Source: JBBROH01 sp038229595
GTDB lineage: Bacteria > Chloroflexota > Chloroflexia > QHBQ01
Direction of reading: 5' to 3'
NCBI GenBank assembly: GCA_038229595.1
Contig: JBBROH010000002.1
Coordinates: forward strand, 16,792-80,791
DNA length: 64,000 nt
The notes under the pieces were generated by a model. The model saw only the letters and a list, made by a program, of their open reading frames with translations, did no database searches and had not been told where the DNA came from. Every line of letters starts with the position of its first letter. Position 1 is the first letter of the stretch. Shown one piece after another: positions 1 through 7,611 of the stretch. Made by a program: the position numbers and the translations under genes.

Positions 1-71
1 CCTGTCAGCAAGGAAGACTGAGGGTTTGGGCTAACGCCCCGACCCGCTGTCTCACCCGAAGGAGAAAGAAA

Positions 72-794
72 GTGGCCCAGACGATCCTCGTCGTAGACGA
101 CGAACCGCACTTGATCAACCTGCTCACCTCGATCCTGGAACAGGCCGAATATGGGGTGATCACCGCCAGCACTGGCCGCGAGGCGATCACCAAAACCCGC
201 GAGGCGATCCCTGACCTGATCCTGCTGGATGTGATGATGCCTGGCATGGACGGCTTTGAGACGCTCAAGCAACTGCGGCAGGCGACCAACACGCCAGTGA
301 TCATGCTGACAGTGCAGGCCAGCGAGGCAGACCGGGTGCGCGGCCTTGAACTGGGGGCCGACGACTATGTTGCCAAACCCTTCAGCCACCGCGAACTGCT
401 CAGTCGCATCAAGGCGGCCCTGCGGCGGGCGGCAATGGCCCCGACAGTGAGCAGCAGCGAGACGGTCAAGATCGATGAGCGGCTGACGATTGACTTCGAT
501 AAGCGCGAGGTGATCGTCGCTGGCAACGAGGTGAAGCTGCGACCCACCGAGTACCGCCTGCTATCGCAATTGGTCAACAATGCTGGGCGGCTGCTGACCC
601 ATGAGGCTCTGCTGACCCGCGTTTGGGGCCGCGAGTACCGCGACGACACGCAGTTGCTGCGCCTCTACATCACCTACCTGCGCCAGAAAATTGAGATCGA
701 CCCGGCCCACCCGAAGTACATCTTCAACGAACGCGGCCTCGGCTACCGCTTTGCCGACTATCGGGCGGAGCAGCAGGCCGCCCAGCCACAATAG
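72..794 (+). CDS. OmpR/PhoB-family response regulator
   Basis: Two-domain DNA-binding response regulator of 240 aa. The receiver domain (about residues 3-118) has the acidic pair D9/D10, the phosphoacceptor D53 in LILLDVMMPG and the conserved K102 in AKPF. A winged-helix Trans_reg_C domain follows (about 145-232), ending in the typical GLGYRF motif. The start is GTG, with an AAGGAG Shine-Dalgarno sequence about 8 nt upstream. No histidine kinase lies beside it in the window, so its partner may be encoded upstream of base 1 or elsewhere. The gene converges on the cupredoxin-SLH gene, whose frame runs 71 bp into its 3' end. KdpE-like by overall look, but the target genes cannot be told from sequence. 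Confidence 0.93.
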   Translation: MAQTILVVDDEPHLINLLTSILEQAEYGVITASTGREAITKTREAIPDLILLDVMMPGMDGFETLKQLRQATNTPVIMLTVQASEADRVRGLELGADDYVAKPFSHRELLSRIKAALRRAAMAPTVSSSETVKIDERLTIDFDKREVIVAGNEVKLRPTEYRLLSQLVNNAGRLLTHEALLTRVWGREYRDDTQLLRLYITYLRQKIEIDPAHPKYIFNERGLGYRFADYRAEQQAAQPQ

Positions 795-2499
795 ACTGCC
801 CGCAAAAGCCCCGCTCCTGTGCAGGAGTGGGGCTTTCTGTTTCCGCTGTAATGGGGCTGCCGAAGTCGGTCGGCACTGTAGAGCGTAAGGGCGTTGCGTC
901 TATTGCCCTATGCACAACCTTGCTCAGTTCACCGCGCTTGATGCTGTCGTTGGGGCGGTAGCAGAGGCCGCTGCCACAAGTCGCGCCGCTGATGATCGCC
1001 CTGCTGTTCAGCGTTTCGATGTACTGCCAGAAGACGTTGCTGCTCGGCACGTCGCTGAAGGTCGGCACAGTGGGGGTTGCCACGGCGTAGCCCCCGGCCC
1101 CCACCACAATTTTGGCTAGCTGCGCCCGCGTCACCGGCCCGTTTGGGCGGAAGTTGCCGTCGGGGAAGCCGCCGACCACTTGCCTGCTGACTAGCGTCTC
1201 AACATAGAGATAGAAGGGGTGATTGGCTGGCACATCCACGAAGCGCGGCGTAGCGGGCGGCGTGACCAGCGGGATGCCAAAGCCGCTGACGATAATTTTG
1301 GTTACTTCACCGCGCGTTGTATTGCCGTTGGGCCTGAAGTTACCGTCCGCGTAGCCATTGATTACCCCACGACAGGCAAGGAAGATGATGTCGTCGTAGA
1401 AGATATAGCTGGCAGGCACGTCGGGGAAGCTGCGTAGGCAAGGGGTGGCCGTCAGCGTCGGCGTGGGCGTGGGCGTTGGTGGGCCGGGAGTGGTTGTACA
1501 CTGGGGGTTGTTGCTGTCGCCAGCGCAGCAGAGTGAGGGCGGGCAGGTGGTGGCTGAGAAGGTCGGTGTGGGCGTGTAAGTGCGCGTTGGTGGGCCGGGA
1601 GTGGTTGTACACTGGGGGTTGTTGCTGTCGCCAGCGCAGCAGACTGAGGGCGGGCAGGTGGTGGCTGAGAAGGTCGGCGTGGTCGTGTAAGCACGCGTTG
1701 GTGGGCCGGGAGTGGTTGCCGTCGGGCTGGGGTTAGCACTCGGTGTCCTGGTTGCGGTGGGCGGCGGGCCAAGTACGACTACACGTCCAGTCATGCCGGT
1801 GTGGATGTTGCACTGGTAATCGTAGGTGCCAGCCGTGTTGAATGTATAGCTGTAGACCGCGTTCTGGGCGAGGTTGCCAGAGTTCAGCACCCCCGGCGGG
1901 CTGGTCGAGTTGACGGTGTGGCTGGTAGCATCACGGTTCGTCCACTGCACCCTGGTGCCAACCGTGACGGTCAACACCTGGGGGGCGAAGGTGAAGCTCT
2001 GGATGTCTACTGCCACTGGCGCAGGCAGCACCACAATCCGCGCCGTCATGAACGGGTGCGGGTCGCAGAGGTAGTCGTAGACCCCGACCAGGGTGAAGGT
2101 GCGGCTAACAATGCGGTTGGTTGGTGAGATGGCGTAGGCAGTCTGGAATGGTTCTGGTGGAATGCTGCCGCTGTTCAGCGTTGAGGCATTGTGGCCGATC
2201 TGGTCGTAGTTGTCCCAGGCGACAGTATCGCCAACGGTGATCGTCAACACGCGGGTGGTAAAGCAGAAGTTCTGGATCGCGACGGTAGCGGTGATCGATT
2301 GGTTGGCCGGGTGGTTGCTAGCATCCACGTCAAACTGGCGTTGGTCACAGGGTAGACCCCCCTGCGGCTGTTGGTGCAGACTGTGGTTTGCAGGGGCCGC
2401 CAGGGTCGAGCCAGCAATGAGCAGCCCACTAACCAGCATGGTAAGGCCGAGGGCAAGAGCCAGCAGCGGCAGGATGGGCAAACGCTTCTCATCTTTCAT
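724..2499 (-). CDS. Secreted double-cupredoxin protein with three SLH domains
   Basis: 591 aa. A signal peptide (about 1-35) is followed by two plastocyanin-like cupredoxin domains. Each has a full set of type 1 copper ligands: H103, C145, H148, M151 and H194, C230, H233, M236. A Thr/Pro-rich linker (about 247-353) holds a 37-residue tandem repeat with CPPSVCCAGD-like cysteine clusters. Three SLH repeats (about 355-535) should anchor the protein to the cell wall polymer. The start is ATG with GGAGA upstream. SLH homology ends near residue 535 at RAID, but the frame stays open for about 57 more residues, through the terminator and into the response regulator on the other strand. That tail may be non-native. 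Likely role: extracellular copper binding or electron transfer (inference). Confidence 0.85.
   Translation of the reverse strand: MKDEKRLPILPLLALALGLTMLVSGLLIAGSTLAAPANHSLHQQPQGGLPCDQRQFDVDASNHPANQSITATVAIQNFCFTTRVLTITVGDTVAWDNYDQIGHNASTLNSGSIPPEPFQTAYAISPTNRIVSRTFTLVGVYDYLCDPHPFMTARIVVLPAPVAVDIQSFTFAPQVLTVTVGTRVQWTNRDATSHTVNSTSPPGVLNSGNLAQNAVYSYTFNTAGTYDYQCNIHTGMTGRVVVLGPPPTATRTPSANPSPTATTPGPPTRAYTTTPTFSATTCPPSVCCAGDSNNPQCTTTPGPPTRTYTPTPTFSATTCPPSLCCAGDSNNPQCTTTPGPPTPTPTPTLTATPCLRSFPDVPASYIFYDDIIFLACRGVINGYADGNFRPNGNTTRGEVTKIIVSGFGIPLVTPPATPRFVDVPANHPFYLYVETLVSRQVVGGFPDGNFRPNGPVTRAQLAKIVVGAGGYAVATPTVPTFSDVPSSNVFWQYIETLNSRAIISGATCGSGLCYRPNDSIKRGELSKVVHRAIDATPLRSTVPTDFGSPITAETESPTPAQERGFCGQSIVAGRPAAPPDSRQSGSRGRVR
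805..836. terminator. Bidirectional terminator hairpin
   Basis: Inverted repeat AAAGCCCC-g-CTCCT, loop GTGC, then AGGAG-t-GGGGCTTT. The A and T flanks make it look like a Rho-independent terminator on both strands, placed just after the response regulator stop. On the minus strand it lies inside the apparent coding frame of the SLH gene. Confidence 0.8.
1475..1716 (-). repeat. 111-bp tandem repeat in SLH-protein linker
   Basis: Two full 111-bp units (1475-1585 and 1586-1696) and the beginning of a third (from 1697), each opening with GTTGGTGGGCCGGGAGTGG on the plus strand. The unit is 37 codons, so the repeat is in frame. It codes for a PGPPTRTYTPTPTFSATTC-type linker with four cysteines per unit. 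Confidence 0.85.
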
Positions 2500-2564
2500 C
2501 AGCGTCTCTCCTTCTCAATCCAGAACAGCAAAGAGCGGGAGCAGCTTGTCAGCCGCTCCCATTC

Positions 2565-2570
2565 ATTATA
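2565..2570 (-). promoter_or_regulatory. Probable -10 box for cupredoxin-SLH gene 1
   Basis: Perfect TATAAT on the minus strand, 66 bp upstream of the ATG at 2499. No good -35 hexamer is visible at 16-18 bp. Confidence 0.45.
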
Positions 2571-2598
2571 CCACTGCTAGCAAGTGGGGCGGGCGCGC

Positions 2599-4098
2599 TC
2601 AGGGTGCGCTGTCAATCGCCCGCTTGACGATCTTGGACAATTCACCGCGCTTGACATTATCATTGGGCCGGAAGCAAGTGCCGCCGCCACTGCTGCAAGC
2701 CGCCCCGTTGATGATCCCCCGGTTCGCCAGCGTCTCAACCGCTGCGTAGCCGAAGGCGGTGGCTGCCAAATCGCGGAAGGTCGGCAGGGCGGGGGTGACG
2801 ACGGCGTACTGGCGCACGCGCTGCACGATCAGGGCAACCTGCACGCGGCTGATCAGCACGTTGGGGCCGTAGCAGTTGCCGGGGGTGCCGAGGGCAGCAC
2901 ATTGACTGGCCGCCAGGCCATTAACCGCCCCGGCGTGCGCGGCAGTCTCCACGTAACCGTAGAAGATGCTACCAGGGGCAACATCTACGAAGGTCTGGCT
3001 GCCAGTGGGGGTGAAGGCGGGCAGGCCGAAGCCGAGGGCGGCGATTTTGGCGAACTGGCCCCGCGCCGGGTTGTTGTTGGGCAGGAAGCTGTTGCCGCCG
3101 GGCGGGTTCGGGTTGGGGTAGCCGCTAAGCACACCACGACAGGCGAGGTACTGGATTTCGTTGTAGAAGATGTAGCCACTCGGCACGTCGGTGAAGCTGA
3201 CGGTGCAGGGGGTGGCTGTCGCGCCGCCAGGGATAGCTGTCGGGCTACCAGGGGTTGCAGTGGCCGTGGCGGTAGCAGCAGCAGTAGTAGCAGTTGGACT
3301 ACTAGCGGCCCCAGTGTTGGTTGGGCCAGGGGTTGGCGTAGGGGTAGGTGGGTCGATCACGACTACGGTTCCAGCCATGCCAGGATGGAAGTCGCATTGA
3401 TACTGGTAAGTGCCAGCGGTGGCGAAGGCGTGGGTATAAACATCGCCCGCCGCCATTGTGCCAGAGTTGAGGATAGCGGGCAGGCCGATGGAGGTGACAG
3501 TGTGAGCGCGGGCGTTGCTGGTCGGGTTCGTCCAGGAGACGATGGAACCAGCGGTGATCGTGATCACTGCGGGGCTGAAGAAGTTATTGCCTATCGCCAC
3601 TGGCACTACCTGCGGCAGCACCTCTACGATGCCAGCCATGTCGGGGGCGTGTGGGTCGCACCAGTAGTAGTAGCGACCAGGGCGGTAGAAGGTGTGCTGC
3701 ACGCTATGCGGCTGCCCAGGGTTCGACTCTGGGGCGGCAAAGCCGGTCAAGAAGTCCTGCGGCTGGGTGTAACCAAGCGGCCCGGTGCTGCTATCTGCGC
3801 GCACGTTGTGGAAGAAGTTGCCGCCATTATGCCAAACCACAGTGTCGCCAGCGGTGATCGTTACTACGGTGGGGGCGACGAAGTTGTCGCCCATCTCCAC
3901 CGTGATCACGCTGCTGGGGCCAATGTGGCTGGCATCAAGGAAGCTGGCTGGGGGTTGCGCGCCCGCGTGGTGCTGGTGGCCGCTGCTCTGCCCAGCGAAG
4001 GCTGATCCTACAACGAACAGGCTGCCCAGCAGCAGCAGCAAACCGAAGCTGACCGCCACCAACGTCCCCAAACGGGGCTTGCTCTCTACTGTTTCCAT
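2599..4098 (-). CDS. Secreted double-cupredoxin protein with three SLH domains (paralogue)
   Basis: 499 aa, same architecture as the gene just downstream: signal peptide (about 1-35), two cupredoxin domains, Thr/Pro/Ala linker (250-295), three SLH repeats. Type 1 copper ligands are H97, C147, H150, M154 and H199, C235, H238, M241. The open frame extends upstream to 4329, but ATG 4098 (METVESKP) begins the signal peptide and is preceded by an AAGGG element, so it is chosen as the start. Here the protein stops directly after the last SLH helix (RAIDSAP), unlike its paralogue. The two genes are tandem and probably arose by duplication. Inferred role: surface copper or electron-transfer protein. 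Confidence 0.87.
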   Translation of the reverse strand: METVESKPRLGTLVAVSFGLLLLLGSLFVVGSAFAGQSSGHQHHAGAQPPASFLDASHIGPSSVITVEMGDNFVAPTVVTITAGDTVVWHNGGNFFHNVRADSSTGPLGYTQPQDFLTGFAAPESNPGQPHSVQHTFYRPGRYYYWCDPHAPDMAGIVEVLPQVVPVAIGNNFFSPAVITITAGSIVSWTNPTSNARAHTVTSIGLPAILNSGTMAAGDVYTHAFATAGTYQYQCDFHPGMAGTVVVIDPPTPTPTPGPTNTGAASSPTATTAAATATATATPGSPTAIPGGATATPCTVSFTDVPSGYIFYNEIQYLACRGVLSGYPNPNPPGGNSFLPNNNPARGQFAKIAALGFGLPAFTPTGSQTFVDVAPGSIFYGYVETAAHAGAVNGLAASQCAALGTPGNCYGPNVLISRVQVALIVQRVRQYAVVTPALPTFRDLAATAFGYAAVETLANRGIINGAACSSGGGTCFRPNDNVKRGELSKIVKRAIDSAP

Positions 4099-4165
4099 TT
4101 TTCTCAACCCTTTCTCTGCACGATACCCCGTCGCGGTCTCTGCGGCGGCTACGAAGCACTGCCAT

Positions 4166-4171
4166 ATTATA
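4166..4171 (-). promoter_or_regulatory. Probable -10 box for cupredoxin-SLH gene 2
   Basis: TATAAT on the minus strand, 67 bp upstream of ATG 4098. The spacing to the start is nearly the same as in the paralogue. The -35 is poor (TGGGCC-like). Confidence 0.45.
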
Positions 4172-4258
4172 CTACAAATCTTACATCTGGCCCAGGGAGG
4201 GGATGGGGTAGTTGTAGGGCCGTATGGCGCACAGCCACAAGCAAATGTGGTACGCGAA

Positions 4259-4705
4259 TCACTTCGTCGTTGGCGCATGGAAGGCCATCGTGCTGGCACG
4301 GCTGGGGCCAATCGCCATCGGCTTGCCATCGGTCTGGTAGACGCTGATCAGGTTGCGGGCGGGGTCGCGCACCCAGGCGTGTCGCCAGCCCCAGGGCATC
4401 AGCGCAGGCAGGCGCACAATCTCCACATCTTCAGAGTGCAGCACGCTGATCAGTTGATCCAGGTTCTCCACCTCGATGTTAAGTTCGATGCTGTTGCCTT
4501 TGTTGTGGAAGGGGTGGTCGGTATTGTGCTTGACGATCCGCATGATCGCCCCCTCGCCAATGGTGGGCTTGATAATCGCGTAGTTCTCGATCAGGTCGGA
4601 GACAACCACCTGGAAGCCAAACAACCGGTCGAAGAAGTCTAGCTCCTTGAATACATCTGGCACGTAGATCGTAAGAAACTGCATCCCGCTGAACTGCTGC
4701 GCCAT
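4259..4705 (-). CDS. VOC (glyoxalase/bleomycin-resistance) family protein
   Basis: 148 aa single-unit vicinal-oxygen-chelate fold. MQFLTIYVPD begins the first beta-alpha-beta motif, followed by FFDRLFGF, and the second half contains ELNIEVENLD and GWRHAWVRDPARNLISVY, a typical VOC metal-site or substrate-strand context. The family includes lyases, isomerases, dioxygenases and antibiotic-binding proteins, and the substrate cannot be assigned. The start ATG 4705 has a GAGGAGGGTAAGCA leader with a good Shine-Dalgarno. It stands alone between the cupredoxin genes and a membrane protein gene on the same strand. Confidence 0.8.
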   Translation of the reverse strand: MAQQFSGMQFLTIYVPDVFKELDFFDRLFGFQVVVSDLIENYAIIKPTIGEGAIMRIVKHNTDHPFHNKGNSIELNIEVENLDQLISVLHSEDVEIVRLPALMPWGWRHAWVRDPARNLISVYQTDGKPMAIGPSRASTMAFHAPTTK

Positions 4706-4796
4706 TGCTTACCCTCCTCGTTGAGTTCTGGCTGATCCTAACATCTTTGTGGCAATCTGGTCAAGTCCACGCGTGGGTTGGCAGCACACTCGCGGC

Positions 4797-5525
4797 CTAG
4801 CCAAGCTGCTGAGGTGAGTCTGCCTCGCCCTGGCTGGGGAATATCGTTGTCAGGCGTGCCTCTGCACCCAGCCAGTGGCGGGTCTGGTAGAGGGTGAAGG
4901 CAGCAACGGAGAGCAGGAAAGCTGCGATCCCAGCCGCCGTTACCCAGCCGAAGTCCAGGCCCAGTACGGTACGCAGCAGCAAGCCAACGAACACGCCGAG
5001 GATCACGCTGTCGATCACCGCCACCATGCTGGCGGTCGTCATCCACGTCCCCAGCCAGTTGCTCGTGCCACTTGCCCCGAAGCTGTGCATCACCCCATCG
5101 CCGTCATCGTGGGTGGAGAGAACGAAGTAAGGGGCGATTTCGGGAGCCACCTCGCTGTAGTAGTGGCGGATGCGGTTGATGCCGCGCAGGTAGAGGATGT
5201 TGGCGACGGCGGTATCCAAAGCGCGCACAAAAGTGACCAGGCCGAGGAAGAAAAGCGAAGGAAAGAGGATCAGGGCGAAGACGGTAAACTCCCCGCCATG
5301 TACGCTCTGGCCGACGAAGCTGAGGGCCAGCAAAGTGCCGCTAACTGTGCTGAGAAAGAGGCTGGCCCGCCCGTTGCTCTCGCTGATCGTGGCTGCGCTA
5401 GCCCCCTGCAAGTTGTAATGCTCTGTAGTCATTATCGTCAGGATTTCGCCACTGCTAGCCCGCTTGCGCCCGGCTGCGGTAAGCTCCTGCTGTTCGGCCT
5501 CTCCCTGTGCGCCCTCTACAGCCAT
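4797..5525 (-). CDS. Membrane protein of unknown function
   Basis: 242 aa. After an acidic/polar N-terminus there are two membrane segments (ASLFLSTVSGTLLALSFVG and FTVFALILFPSLFFLGLVTF), a polar middle of about 70 residues, and two more hydrophobic stretches near the C-terminus (one starting SMVAVIDSVILGVFVGLLL, one ending AAFLLSVAAFTLYQ). Start chosen at ATG 5525, which has an AAGGGG element 8-9 nt upstream; the frame is open to 5561. I do not recognise a named family with certainty. The four-helix layout resembles uncharacterised integral membrane proteins of actinobacteria and Chloroflexota. Confidence 0.65.
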   Translation of the reverse strand: MAVEGAQGEAEQQELTAAGRKRASSGEILTIMTTEHYNLQGASAATISESNGRASLFLSTVSGTLLALSFVGQSVHGGEFTVFALILFPSLFFLGLVTFVRALDTAVANILYLRGINRIRHYYSEVAPEIAPYFVLSTHDDGDGVMHSFGASGTSNWLGTWMTTASMVAVIDSVILGVFVGLLLRTVLGLDFGWVTAAGIAAFLLSVAAFTLYQTRHWLGAEARLTTIFPSQGEADSPQQLG

Positions 5526-5647
5526 CACCACGCCCCTTATCAACGAATGGAGAGGCAGCACACTCTTGCTGCGTCCCTGCCGAAAGCCGCCGCTTCAACC
5601 AGCGCAAGCCGCAAACCAGGCGCGCCCGCTACCGCCTACCTGCGGCC

Positions 5648-6112
5648 TCATCTATCCTCTTTGGACAGCGGTAGGTGCCGCCGCTCGAAGTAGGTGGAGA
5701 GGATTACGTTGGTTCGCGTGCGGAACACACCGGGTATAGTGTTGATCCGCTTGAGCAAGGCTTCCAGGTCGCGGGCGGTGCGGGTGCGGACGCGTAGGAT
5801 GTAGTCGTCGTCGCCCGCCACCCCAAAGCAGTCCTCTATCTCGCTGAACCCTGCCAGCCGCTCCTCGATGCTGGGCGACTTGTCGAAGCCCCCAGTCAGG
5901 CTCAATTGCACCATCGCCATCACCCCAAAACCGAGGGCCTCTGCGTCAAGGATCGGCTGGTAGCCACGGATTACGCCCCGCGCCTCCAGCTTACGCACCC
6001 GCTCATGCACCGAACTGGTCGCCATGCCCAGCCGCTTCGCCACCTCAACCAGCGGCGTGCGCGCGTTCTCCTGCAATTGTGCCAATATGCGCGTGTCTAC
6101 CTCGTCAACCAT
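5648..6112 (-). CDS. Lrp/AsnC-family transcriptional regulator
   Basis: 154 aa. An N-terminal helix-turn-helix (about 1-60; VDTRILAQLQENARTPLVEV, then LGMATSSVHERVRKLEARG) is followed by a RAM ligand-binding domain (about 70-145, with GDDDYILRVR). The frame is open to 6217, but ATG 6112 (MVDEVDTRIL) matches the family N-terminus and has GGAGG upstream. The promoter and a 15-bp palindrome lie just before it, which suggests autoregulation. Such proteins usually sense amino acids; the effector here is unknown. Confidence 0.92.
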   Translation of the reverse strand: MVDEVDTRILAQLQENARTPLVEVAKRLGMATSSVHERVRKLEARGVIRGYQPILDAEALGFGVMAMVQLSLTGGFDKSPSIEERLAGFSEIEDCFGVAGDDDYILRVRTRTARDLEALLKRINTIPGVFRTRTNVILSTYFERRHLPLSKEDR

Positions 6113-6123
6113 CCGCCCAACCT

Positions 6124-6138
6124 CCGTAAATGTTACGG
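6124..6138. promoter_or_regulatory. Palindromic operator candidate upstream of Lrp/AsnC gene
   Basis: CCGTAA-ATG-TTACGG, a perfect 6+6 inverted repeat. It lies between the -10 box and the start codon of the regulator, over the predicted transcription start. This placement fits autorepression by the Lrp-like protein (inference). Confidence 0.6.
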
Positions 6139-6140
6139 CT

Positions 6141-6169
6141 ATCATAGCGCAAAGTGGCCTCGGCTGCAA
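6141..6169 (-). promoter_or_regulatory. Sigma-70 promoter of Lrp/AsnC gene
   Basis: TTGCAG (6164-6169), 17-bp spacer, TATGAT (6141-6146) on the minus strand. The predicted start of transcription falls in the palindrome at 6124-6138, giving a leader of about 22 nt. Confidence 0.6.
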
Positions 6170-6276
6170 GGCGGCAACTACTCGGATTTGGGCCATTCTG
6201 CTGGCAAATTGGCACAAGGGTGGTGGTCGAAAGTTGACATCAACGCGCAGTTCGTCAGTTTCTAGCCACCGCTTCG

Positions 6277-7410
6277 CTAGCTACTGCCACCAAACAGCTT
6301 GCCGAAGAAGCTCTTGTTGTCCTGTTGGCTAACCTCGCGCCCAAAGCTGCGGCCCAGTTCCTCGAACAGCCGCCGTTGCTCGTCGTTCAGGTTGCCCGGT
6401 ATCTGCACCTTGAGGCGCACCAGCATATCACCGCGTCCGCTCTGGCGCAGGTAGGGTACGCCGCGGTCGCGCAGGGTGATCACCTTGTCGCCCTGGGTGC
6501 CAGCCGCTACCTTGATCGGCGTGTCCTGACCATCAACGGTTGGCACCTCGATCTCGTCGCCGAGGGCAGCCTGGGCTACATTGATGGGCCAGTCCAGCAG
6601 GATATCGTTGCCTGCCCGCTTGAACAGCCTGTGCGGCTTGACCCCGATTGCGATGTAGAGGTCGCCTGCTGGCGCGCCCCGCACGCCCACGTCGCCTTCG
6701 CCAGTTAGCCTGATCTGGGTGCCGTCGTCCACCCCCGCTGGTACCTTGACTGCTAGCCGATCACTCTGGCGCAGACGGCCCTCGCCCTTGCAAGTCTTGC
6801 AGGGGGTGGTGATCAGGCGGCCCTCGCCCCGACACTTGTCGCAGGCGACTACGCCGACCAGCGAGCCGAAGACCGATTGCTGTACGCGGCGCAGTTCGCC
6901 CGTCCCCTTGCACTTGTCGCAGGTTTCGGGGGTAGTGCCTGGCTCGGCTCCGTTGCCGTTGCAAGTCTGGCAGGCGATGAAGCGGGTTACCTCGACCTCG
7001 CGCTCGGTGCCAAAAACGGCGTTCTCGAAGTCAAGCTGGATGCGGGTGCCAATGTTTGCGCCACGCTGTGGGCCAGCGGCGCGGGTGCCACCCATTGCGC
7101 CATTGAACATCTCGAAGATATCGTTGATGTTCATGCCCGCGCCACCCATGCCGCCGTAAGGATCGTAGGTGCCACCGCCCATATTCGCGCCAGCATGACC
7201 GATACGGTCGTAGAGCGAACGCTTGTCGGGGTCGTTCAAGACCTGATAAGCCTCGTTGATCTCCTTAAACTTCGCCTCGGCAGCGGGGTCTTTGTTGGTA
7301 TCAGGGTGGTACTGCTTCGCCATCCGTCGGTAAGCCTTTTTTAGCTCCTCCTCGGTCGCGCCCTTCGCCAGCCCCAGTACCTCGTAATAGTCACGCTTCG
7401 GTGTGGTCAT
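6277..7410 (-). CDS. dnaJ: Chaperone protein DnaJ (Hsp40)
   Basis: 377 aa type I DnaJ. The J domain (1-70) contains HPD, followed by a Gly-rich region (about 73-110). The zinc-finger domain has four CxxCxGxG motifs (CQTCNGNG, CDKCKGTG, CDKCRGEG, CKTCKGEG). The C-terminal substrate-binding domain follows (about 230-370). DnaJ delivers clients to DnaK and stimulates its ATPase. It is the last gene of hrcA-grpE-dnaK-dnaJ, about 200 bp after dnaK, with a hairpin in the gap that may reduce its expression relative to dnaK. Confidence 0.97.
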   Translation of the reverse strand: MTTPKRDYYEVLGLAKGATEEELKKAYRRMAKQYHPDTNKDPAAEAKFKEINEAYQVLNDPDKRSLYDRIGHAGANMGGGTYDPYGGMGGAGMNINDIFEMFNGAMGGTRAAGPQRGANIGTRIQLDFENAVFGTEREVEVTRFIACQTCNGNGAEPGTTPETCDKCKGTGELRRVQQSVFGSLVGVVACDKCRGEGRLITTPCKTCKGEGRLRQSDRLAVKVPAGVDDGTQIRLTGEGDVGVRGAPAGDLYIAIGVKPHRLFKRAGNDILLDWPINVAQAALGDEIEVPTVDGQDTPIKVAAGTQGDKVITLRDRGVPYLRQSGRGDMLVRLKVQIPGNLNDEQRRLFEELGRSFGREVSQQDNKSFFGKLFGGSS

Positions 7411-7571
7411 CGTTCGCCTCGTGTTGTTGATGGTCTCTATGTCGCTAGCTGCGGGCAGGGTTTGCTGCTACCCGCTGGGCCGCCCCGATCAAGGCAGGCT
7501 TGGGGCAAGAAGATAGCCCCTCGCGACAGATTGTTCTCCTATTATACCAACTTAGCGTTAGAATAGGATTA

Positions 7572-7596
7572 GCCCGCCTCCGGTGGGGAGGCGGGC
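7572..7596 (-). terminator. Hairpin between dnaK and dnaJ
   Basis: GCCCGCCTCC, 5-nt loop, GGAGGCGGGC: a perfect 10-bp stem. On the minus strand it is followed by an AT-rich but not U-run sequence. It sits 16 bp after the dnaK stop, so it may act as a partial terminator or an mRNA 3' stabiliser. Confidence 0.6.
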
Positions 7597-7611
7597 CGGG
7601 TCATATGCTGG

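Noticed and set aside
1475..1716. CRISPR-like direct repeats
   Set aside because: Repeats are contiguous, in frame and coding; no unique spacers and no cas genes.
2584..4005. 473-codon plus-strand open frame
   Set aside because: Antisense shadow of the second cupredoxin-SLH gene; no Shine-Dalgarno, low-complexity translation, no family.
4099..4329. N-terminal extension of the second cupredoxin gene
   Set aside because: Open but without signal or homology; the signal peptide begins at ATG 4098 and the promoter -10 box lies inside the extension.
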